A stretch of DNA of 64,000 nt from Chloranthus sessilifolius. Lineage: Eukaryota; Streptophyta; Magnoliopsida; Chloranthales; Chloranthaceae. The first letter of the stretch is position 1. Every line of letters begins with the position of its first letter. Made by a program: the position numbers and the translations under genes. The notes below the pieces were generated by a model that did no database searches, was not told where the DNA came from, and saw nothing but the letters and a program-made list of their open reading frames with translations. Positions 24,901-36,100 of this stretch are shown here, in pieces. The stretch is from the NCBI GenBank assembly GCA_021018995.1, contig CM037593.1:17140088-17204087 (forward strand), given 5' to 3'.

Positions 24901-27900
24901 CTTAGATATTGCCATTGCTGACCTTGATGTTCACATAGATTTTGTAGTTGCTGATCTCATCAACAACGGTAAACATTTGTGCTCCTTTTCTTTGCAATCC
25001 TCACTAGTAATGGTTGAAATTTCTTTGTATGATGAATTCAAAGTGAAGAAATTATCACCTTCATTGAATGATGAGAACTCTTCCTTTATTTTAGGCTGTT
25101 GTCACTTCCACACCACATTATTTTACAACCACCTCACTTAAACAAAGAAAATATCTGGTGACTGCTTTCCATCAGATGATGGAGATTATTTTCCCGACCA
25201 ATCTTCCACACAACAGATCTTGAGATCATTAGCCTATAAGGAGGTTAGATGTTGATTCCACATGGCACACATCCCAAAAAGTGAACGTGAGCATGGCATA
25301 CCATCAAATGTCATTCATGTTCACTTTTGGCGATGTGTAACATTTGACAGTCTGATGGTAGGCTCATGATCTCAAGATCTATTACGTGGAAGTTTGTTCC
25401 GGAACATAATCTCCATCATCTGATTCAAAGCAGTCAACGGATTTTTTTCTTTGTTTAAGTGAGGTGGCTGTAACATAAAGGGGTGTGGCAGTAACACCAG
25501 CCTTATTTTAATGACAATGTCATCATCATAGATAAGCTCATCATGCATCACACACTGATATGTATAGAGTTTCAGTTGTATCTTCACCTTCAAACTCAGC
25601 CACAAAAGAAGAACGTTCAAGCATGGGTTAAAATGCCGGAAAACCGGTATGTATCGTCCGGTCAAAAAACCGGTACGTACCGGACGATACGTATCGGAAC
25701 AGTAGTGTACCGGACGATACATTGAATGTATCGTCCGGTATTTGCAATACAAATGAGCGATACGGTACATTTAATGTACCGTATCATTCACGTCCGATAC
25801 CGATACGTATCGTCCGATACGTATCGGTATCGGACGATATTTTGATCCATGCGTTCAAGCACGTACAAAGTACCTTTGTGCATTTTCTTCTTTTAGTCAC
25901 TTCAAATAAATTTTTTGCATAGCCCCACATTTGTGGATAGGATATCATTGAGTCTCATTTGTGGATCTTACTTATCACCCCCTTCTTTTTATGGATTTTC
26001 TCTATATATCTGAGGCACAAGTCAATCTAGCTTTCATAGGATTTCTATAATTGTATGGTCCATTAATTGATGCCATTTTGGAGAATCGGAGCTTTCTATG
26101 GCATAGTGACAAATTTTGTTTTCGGCAATATTTCAGTAAAGGATCATTTCGGATAGATTTCGGGAAAAATTTGAAAAAGTTTTGGGAAATTTTGGGGAAT
26201 ACAAAAAAAGTAGATATAAATTATGTTTAATATTAATTAAAATCTTATTTATTATTTAAAAACGACTAAAATTTTGAAAAATTCATTACTTTCGGAGAAA
26301 TTTCGTTGATTTCGGAGAAATCACCAAATTTTCGCCGAAAGTTTCACCCAGCCCCTATTTTGGTGAATTGCGGAGAAATTTGTCACTATGCTCCTTGGTG
26401 AACTTCTCGAATTACAGCTTAGGACTCCCTCTCGAGGATGAAACTTGCTCTGTACCAACTAATGCCAACCACAGCTTGTAAATATAGATAGAAAGAAAAT
26501 AGCAATATTAGAAAGAGAAGAAACAACTCATGATGAAGGAGAATTCCTTTTTCTTATGAAAAAAATAGAGCTTAATCAAAATCCACCTAAAAACAATTTA
26601 TGATAAAGCTAATCCCTACACTCAAGCTCAATTATGCATATATTCTAACTAGGCTGCAAATGGGTCAGGTTTAGGGCTAAACCTGAACAGGTCGAGATTT
26701 TTTACCTGACCCAACATGTAGCAGCTCGGATCTAGATCACCAGTCGGGTTGACGCGACCCATTAGTTGCCTTAATTGATTCATAGAAGAAATCGAGTAGA
26801 TTCGAGAAGAGAATGGGCGCCTGGGGAGAGAGCGACTAGGAGTTTTGGTGGATATTAGAGAAGAGAACTGTTAGGGTTTTATGGATTGAAATTGTTTTGT
26901 AAGTTAAGAATTTATAGTTAGTGAAAATAAAGCTACATGCATCTATTATATACATATGAATATATTATAGTTTAAAAAATATTGCGAATAGACCGGGTTC
27001 GGGTGAGTGTTTGGGCTAACCCAAACCCGACTTGTTTATTGAGCAGGTTGAAATTCTCGACCCAACCGGATCAGTACCAGGTCAGATCTGGAAACCCATT
27101 GGGTTGACCCGAGCCATTTGCAGCTGTAATTCTAATCATAATCAGTTATAATGGTAGACCTATTTCTTCTAGTAATGAATAAAACATCCCCCACTCTCCT
27201 TTCTAAATTAAATCGTAAACTAGAACACTAAACTATTGAATTTTATGCAAGTAACCACATCAAACCGTTGCTCTGCTAGAGTAGATATCATATTAAGAGT
27301 GATACGAACTTCTTATTACATGGAAGGTTAGGGTGTCAAGCTTCCTCAAAAAATTGTATTATGTAAAAAAACCTATGTGCTTTCATTCAGACTCTAGTGC
27401 AAAGATTGCACATGCAAGCTACTGTTGACCATCCCCGACCTTTGGTTGGCCTTGCTTGACATTTTATTTTTGGTTTTTTGTGTTTATATTTATTATTACT
27501 TGAATATATACTTTTTTTGAGTGTGCATCATTCATGATTCTTGTTGTCATCATTGTCCTTGTTAGCATCGTTGCGTAGATAATTGATATTTTCCGTGCCA
27601 CATGGTCACACATCAATAAAATTATCTTCTCCGTATGGTTTAAGGCAAAAGGATCCTTGTTTATAGAGCATTCATAAATTTTCATGCTACATGACCATGC
27701 ATAATTGTCGTAATCACTACTTCACCCATGATCATCATGCAGCCATTACCATCATTATCATCATCATCATGACGACCCCTCCCGACCCGGTATTGCCACA
27801 TTAGGCTCCCCAGTTTTAAAATGTGTCATACCTGGAACGAGAAGGGGCTCACTTATAACCCAAGTTCAGGATGAGTTTGCAACAGGTGTGGGACTAAAGC

Positions 27901-30818
27901 AAAGCATTGCATTAGGTGAGAATAGAGCATTCCATAGCGGGAACGGTGTCACTACCTGGACAATATCATACCTGGTTGGTAGGGTTGGGTCATCACAGAT
28001 GGTATAAGAGCCGAGAACAGGGTTGATTTGAGTCATCACAGATGGTATTAGAGCCGGGGATAGGGTCGGGTTGGGTCATCACAAATGGTATCAGAGCCGA
28101 GGACAGCTTTGCAATCGAGTGGAGGACAGGAGTAGAGGCTAGAGAGGGGGTAGATGCCCCTGGGTAGGGACGTTCCCGCTATGGAATGCTCTATTCTCAC
28201 CTAATGTGATGCTTTAGTCCCACATCGTTGCAAACTCGTCTTGAACTTGGGCAATAAGTGAGCCCCTTCTCCTTCTAGGTATGACGTGTTTTAAAACCAG
28301 GGAGCCTAATGTGGCAGTACCGGACAATATCATACTGGGTCGGGTTGGGTTGTCACACTCACCATCGTCATAATCTAAATCTTGCTAGTTTTGATCCTCT
28401 TCTGCCGGATTTTTCAATTTGAAATGCAGATATTACGGAATGAGGCAGGGGGAGAGCGGCCTAGAAGAGTACACGACGATGAACCATTCTTTGTTATGCA
28501 ACCGCCTAGGCTAAGTTCTACTTCTTCCCTCATATTGCAACAGCCACCCACTGGTAGTAGACCTGATTTAGTAGCATCTAAGATGGAGCGGTCTTTGCCT
28601 GCAAATACAGGGACAATGGTGCACTACCCTTCACGCCTTGGCCCATCTGGAACGTATATAGATAAACTTCCCTCAAATAGATATAAGGATCCTTGTGCTG
28701 GTACTTCTCTTATTTCTCAACCTGCCGCGGATGAAGGTTCTAGAACAGGTATTAAAGGCTCTGGAATTGGAGATATGATCAATGCCAATAGTGGTGGCCC
28801 CACCGAGCGAAATTCAACTGGGGTGCTGAGCAGCAACAGACCAAAGAATGTGACTCAAAGCAGTGAACCCAAACTTGCTAATCCAAGGTTACTCTTATCT
28901 CTTTAAGTATCTTATGCTAGTATTTAGGTACCCAACCCGAGTGCCGACTCATTTGGTACTTGGGTTTCTTTTTAGGATCTGTACCATGTGGAGCCCATGT
29001 GTGCCATCTGATAACTCTTCAGATTCATTGTGCTCAAAATTCCAAACTATTGGGCTAGGAATATGGATGTGGAAGCAAAGATTAAAATGTTAGTATCAAA
29101 GTTGGAGTACATTTCTTCTACTCCAATTAACTGATGTACGCACCAGGCCTATATTGACTGCTTCAATGTGATTTTTTTTCGAAGTTTAAAATATAGCAGA
29201 AAAATTTGATATAGAAAGACTGAGATATAAAAGGATATATGTGTGTGCGTGCGCATAAAATCTGATCATAGGGCACTTAAAACCCCCAAAAATCATCTTG
29301 CAACCAGCTCTTTCGATCAGTCAATTGCAAGGTTGGATTTGACTAAAATAGTCGGTCAAACTGGCTATTTATGTCGTGTTAAGGACATTTTGACCAGTTT
29401 TGTGTTTAAGTGGGGGAACACCTATGAGTCTCTTTTTCTTCAATATATATATATACATATGAGGCCCGGGAGTCCGGGACTATGCAACCATGGTTAGCTG
29501 GGCATCATGTGGCACCCATCACGAGGATCGGGTGATACAACAACTTGGATAAAATCGATTAAGTAACACAAAAAAATTGAGCTCGATCTGATGCTTATCC
29601 ACCGTCAAAATTGTGGTCAAAGTACATAAAATCTACGTACCAAATTTATGGGGCGTCTTTGACCCATCACATGGAGGCATGGATCAAAATATCGGAATTT
29701 CGATACGTATCGTCCTGAACTCCAGGACGATACGTATTGCGTATCGTCCTGAACTCCAGGACGATACGTATTGCGTATCGTCCAATACATTCAATATATC
29801 GGCGATACATTGAATATACCGTTTTGATAAAGTTGTATGTTTTTTTTTTCAAAAAAATCCCAAAAATCAAATTATCGGACGATACGGACAATAATTTGAA
29901 TGTATCGTTCGATAATTTGGCCAAATGGGGTCCCTGCCAATCTGCCAAACTATCGGACGATACATTCAAATTATCGTCCGATAATTTTGAAATTATACGG
30001 ACGATAATTTGGCCAAATGGGGTCCTTATCAATCTGCCAAATTATCGGACGATACATTCAAATTATCGTCTGATAATTTGAAATTATTGTCCGTATCGGT
30101 CGATAATTTCATCGTATCGTCCGATAAATATGTGGTTTTTTGGGGTACCTGGTAAAAATGGTATTTACTGTATCGTTCGATACATATCGGTATCGGATGA
30201 TATTTTGATCTATGCATGGAGGTTAAAAAGGTAAAAAAAGTGTTTTTTTAAGAACCACATGTCTCATGGCAGATCAACCCAAATCGGGAGTTGTTTTGGG
30301 TTGATCATGCCATTTGGTATGTGAAAATGCGACCGGTTGCATATTCCCTATTGCTTATATCTAAATAGACACACAAATTTCCGAGCCTGCAATAGGCTGT
30401 TAGAGTTCACCAAAAAATTATTTGTGACAAAATTCCCCTTAATAAGTGAATTTTTGTTTAACAGGAATAAATTTGGGTTGACCTTTGTAAGTACATATCA
30501 TGTCAATTGTCTAAATATTGTGAAAAGTACGATGCTTCCTTTAGATAATGTTATTATTTTTTAAATTTGATGACCTTTTCATTATACTTACAGAATTTTT
30601 ATGAAAACTAGGCATTTCCTTTTAGTCACCATTATCAGTTTCCAAATCTAATGACTTTTTCCATTATAGTACACAAATGCCATGAAGTATACTTACATGA
30701 CTGTCTCAAATTATTCAATGAAGACAAAAAAGTCACACTTTAAGGTGAAGGCATTTGATTTCTAAATTTTTTTGTGGATAATGCTATTGTCATGGTGAAG
30801 GCTGTGACATTAGCATTC

Positions 30819-30858
<40 letters not shown>

Positions 30859-32840
30859 TTGACCAACGCTGGTCTAGATTAGCGTCAGATAGACACCCAG
30901 CTGTAAAAATCCCCTGTCAATAACTTCATTTATTATTATTATTATTATTATTATTTTTACGGCAAGTCATATCTCCAAATCCAAATAAGCCTACCCCATA
31001 ATGATGTGATTTGAGGCAAAGGAAATATTATGGACTGCAACAAATATATGCAGGCACTTTTTCGTATTGCCCGTATGAAATTCATTTACTCACTGGACAA
31101 TATATTAATTCTTGTGTAAAAAAATCGAAGGAAATTGATGGAATTCTACATATTTTTCTGTTTTTGCCAGTCGCCATAGCTTGACATCCTCTAGTCGGCA
31201 GATGACTATATTTTATGGTGGTCAAGCACATGTCTTTGATGACGTTCACCCAGATAAGGTTAGCTTGTGAGTTTTTGTTTTCCTATCCTTTTGCTGAAGA
31301 AAATCTGGTTTTGTTGTTAAAGATGCATGGCTCAATTTCTTTCGAATTCTGTGTTCTATTGTTTCAAATGTCAGTATCGTTAGATGAAAATAATTTTCGT
31401 TGGTTATGTATTTCTCTGCTTAAACCTCAGAGGTACATAAAAATGATAAAAAGTATCTAAGGAAAGGAATAAAGTGGTTATGGTGCATTTCTACCCAATG
31501 TTTTAAAAACTGGAGGCACTGATCCGGTGGGGCCGGGTTCAACTGGGTTGGACCAGGCTAGTTCAAGAAAAAACTTGTACCATTTTATGATACTTTTATA
31601 TTAGAAATAGTCTTTCTTTTAACAACAAGTCAACAACAATTATTTGGTGACTTATTGTTTAGGACTTGAGCATTTTTCCTATTCAAGGGAATTGTGGTCG
31701 AAGCATCTTCCAAGCATACATGCTTTTATAAAATTGAAGCAAAAAAAAAACATAAAAAAAATAAGGTGAACCATTTTCATATTGAAACTGACAAACTGGC
31801 CGGTTTAATGCAAAAACCGGCTGGTCCACGTCTTGCTCAACGGACCGGTACGTGTGCCAGTTACAGTCGAACCTGGTCGAACTGGCCGGTTTGGCCCAAT
31901 TTTTAAAATATTGTGTCTACCTATGATCCTTTGGTAGCTTTGTAGTAACTTGCATCTGTTATCAATATAGGAAATTTTTTATGCCAGTGAAGCTTGATCT
32001 TTTGTGATAGAATTCTGAATAAATCTTGTATTGAGATTTTGTTTTCAAGGAAAACCCTTGTTTTTCCCTACTTCAGTGTAATTGCTAAGAGTATCATTTC
32101 TTGTTTTTAAGCCCCCAAAGCGTTTTCTCTCTTCTTTTCTAGAAGTTCCTTCTAGGATCATAAATTTTCTCCTAGACCAACAAAGTCCTTCGACGCCCTT
32201 TTTTATTATTAGAAATTAGCACAAAGCAGGCTTATTCAATGTCTGTTGGTTGTTTCCCTCTATCTATTCAGTTTTGCTTTCCCCACCTATCTCGTTTTTA
32301 TTATAGGTTATCACTGAATCCCACCTGGTATTTGTCTTTTTGCATTTGGGAGCTAATGTTCAGTTTTCTTGATTTGTGATCATTGGGCCTATCCAAAATG
32401 TTTTTTTAAAATACATCTGGAGTACTGGACCTGCTTCTTTTCCTTCAGGCTTCAAATTCAGTTTTCTGTGCCCCTTGGGATCTGCAAAATTTTCTGAGAA
32501 GCTCACTATCAAGATAAGTTAGTGCTTTTGATTAGAGATTATATGGGCAGTATGGAAATATGCTACAACCCATGAATGGAGTTGAGAATCAGCTTCACTG
32601 AATGGGACCCTGAGTTTAATGTCATCTGTCAATATTTAATGGGTATCATTTACCAAATCCATGCCTTCTAACAAGAAAATTAGTATTTCTTTTGGCTTGA
32701 TGGCATAATTACTGCTTCATATATGACGAATAAAATTGCGACATTGAACTAGATGGTAAGCTTCCTTTCTATGTTCTCTGTGGTTTGCCAACAGCTTGTA
32801 CATTAGTGTTTGTAAGAGATTGCGATTCTGTATGTGTATA

Positions 32841-32898
<58 letters not shown>

Positions 32899-33103
32899 GA
32901 TAGATAGCTAGATAGCTAGATATACTCCCACATGTAAGTGTAAAACTTGTTGTACCTGATTAAGCGCTCTTGGCTGTTCAAAATGAGTAGTTTCATTTAT
33001 GTAATTTTCTAATCATTCCAAATTATCATTAGCAAGGTGTCAGTATTGTTATCAGTATCGGGTATTGGTCATCTTAGACCTATACGTATCAGCCGATACG
33101 GTA

Positions 33104-33166
<63 letters not shown>

Positions 33167-36100
33167 TTTTTGGGAAAAAAGTAAAAAACTGGTTGTATCA
33201 GTCAGTATCGGTCTGATAACGATACCGTTACCACCCTGATACCTGTATCAGAGAGGTATCGGTTCTCGCTGAAACCGATAGGTATCAGTATCGGCCGAGT
33301 TTTGATACCATGATTATTATTAGTGCCCTTACACATATTCACCTTTTCTTGTTCTTTTTCTGATTAATATTCACTCGAAACTCGTCTGCTTCCATTTCTG
33401 TGACTCTTACCTCTTGATTGCACGGGATGTACTCCATTTAAAGGATTATGAGTTTTATAATCTTGAGACAACATAATAGGGCCATAGGCTGCCACCTTCT
33501 ATTAAACTACTTATGGTTTGACCAAGGATCAAAATTTCGGCCGATAATTTGAATTATCGGCTGAATCTTATCGGTTTTGGTTGGCACTGAAACGAATTCG
33601 AGATCCGAAATTTCGGCCCAAAATTTCGGCCGAAATTTTGGTCAAATTTTTGGTTTCAGTCATACCTGAAACCGTTATTTTGATCCTTGGGTTTGACATT
33701 GAAAGAAATTATGAAATGTCAGCAATGTCTATTGGACTTTTTTGATGTCTCTGTTCTGCCATAAGCTGCGAAATCAACAATACCTTCTATTAGTTCAAAA
33801 GAGAACAAACATTGTTATTCTATTACTCCGTTCCCGACCTTACCCGAAAGGTCAATATTTTGGACCCAAACCTGATCAGTATTGGGTCAGGTCGTTCAAC
33901 CAGTCTGGTCTACCCGACCTATTTGCAGCTCTACTCTTGAAGTAGAGTGATGGTAACATCTCTTTCAACACTGGAGCTGCGACAGCAATAACAGCAAACA
34001 ACCTCTTTCCCTGCCTCAGGTCTTCTAGCGTCCTTTGGAGGTCAAGAGATCAAGACAAAATACCAATCAAAAAAGGGAAAAAAGAAGGAATAGAGATCAT
34101 GACAAAAGTGATTTATGCAGCCATCTGTCTTCTGTAGTAGTTTTTGTTTCTTATCGTCGGTATCTTTCCTCTCCTAACTTATCGTTTCCAACTGTTCGAA
34201 GATCTATGAAGGCTGCTTCTGACCTAATTATGAACTTCGATTTCAAAAGTTCATGAAAGAGAAGCTGCCACATCAAAAGAATGACCAATAGGAGTCCTCT
34301 GTACCTTTTTTTGTTGTCTGGTTTAATGAATTCACCAAACCGCTTATTAAAACAGAAAAAAAAAAGATCAAATAATGTCTAAAGCACCAAAATACGTGGT
34401 TCACAAGATTTAATGTGGTCATGGATCTGTTTATTTATTTATTTCGGCAATTGCAAACAATTCTTTCTGTAAACTACAAACGAACTCAACTTTTGTTGTC
34501 AATAAAAATAACATCGATTCATCCTGAGCGTAAGGCCCTACTTGATTGAGATTTGAGACCATAGACCTGTGGAAGTCGAAAATTTAACATGGATAGGAGG
34601 ATTTGGTCAAGAAATCAGAAACGTTATCATATACTCTAAAAGGAAATTCCGAGAAGCAAGATTCCTCCACCTGGGCCTCTTGCTACATGAATCTATAGTT
34701 GAGAAAATAGAATTTAGCAAACTGACTTTCCTAGCTTGACATCTTCATGCTCTTCATAATAACAAATGAAGTTCCAATCAATGTTTTAATAACCGGACTG
34801 GACACAGCTAACCGGCATCGGTTCGGTCAGACTGGGTCCTACTGGGTTCAACCGGACTGGTTCAAGAATTTTTTTTAATAATAAGGTTAAATTGTTTATA
34901 TCGTCTTATGTTACTTCTATAATTTAACTTTTAAAGATATGTAAAATAATATTATATCTTGAAGTCAACTAGTATGTCGATACTTGTTGGTTAGAACATA
35001 GGTCTTAGTTGTTTTTGAGTTCACATCACCTCACAACATGTAGATTTTTTCAATTTTTTTTAAAATTACAATGATGAACTGGACTGGTTCATGTTGAACT
35101 GGACGAGCCGGCCGATTTAATGCAAAAACCGGCCAGTTCACTGGTTCAACAAAAAGAAATTGAAAATTCCAGTTCTCTTGCAAACCAGACTGTTTGACCC
35201 AGCGGTTCCGGTCCCACTTGTTCCAATCATGTACAGGTTTGCACTTCAAAATTTACAGATAAGTTTCATCAAAATTTTGTAACTAGGTCATTGGTATGAT
35301 AAATTCCCGAATCAACATCAATGAGTTCCTAAATCCTGCTATTTGATAATTTGACTATCTTATCAATCTTGAGTCTTAATAAGTTTGCAATTCTTTTCAT
35401 AACGAAAAGCTGATTGTTCTTTTTTTTATTTCGTATATGGCATAAAAATTTATTCATCTTGTTAGTGATTTTTGAGTCTATTGTTTTTTCATGTAATTTT
35501 ATGTCATTACTAAGACTTTTTGGCCCGGAATTAATGAACAGGCAGATTTGATAATGACCTTGGCTGGAACCAACGGTGCGTCATGGTCAACAACTTATTC
35601 AGCGAAGGCTAACATGGGATTACCCCTTAGCGAATCTCACACACCCATTGGAAGGAAAGAAATGGGTAGTGGCAGCCTCTCACAAGAATTACATGGAGTG
35701 CCATCTGTTTTGGGAAATTCTAGTCATAGATTTGGCCAACCAACAACCTCGGTCGATCCTGTAAACCTGCAATTTGGTACGTTGGACAGCTCTCTTCAGG
35801 GTCATTTCTAATTTTCATTATATTTGTACCTTGCAAGATAATTCTTGTCACACATAAGGCTGCTAATGGGTCTGGTTGTGGTCAGAATGGGTCAGGGTCG
35901 ACCTTGTTATTTAAACCGTCAACTAGAACCCGACCCAATCCAAGTAAAAAAACTCGGGTTGGGTTGGGTCAGGTTGGGTTAAAATATTAGGGACTAGGGA
36001 GTCAGATCAGGTTTGAGTGAAAAACCCGGGATCCGAACCAGATCTGTTTAATAAACGGGTTGAAATTTCCAACCTGACCTGACCCGATAGGTTTGGATTT

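Noticed and set aside
25372-25770. 132-codon Tyr/Arg-rich minus-strand frame, with similar plus-strand frames near 29667-30081
   Set aside because: Produced by GTATCG-type repeats of the MITEs read as protein; repetitive YRPV-like peptides are not a protein family.
34035-34256. Basic 73-codon frame in intron 4
   Set aside because: Low-complexity Lys/Arg start, no homology recognised, no splice connection to the TIFY8-like exons.
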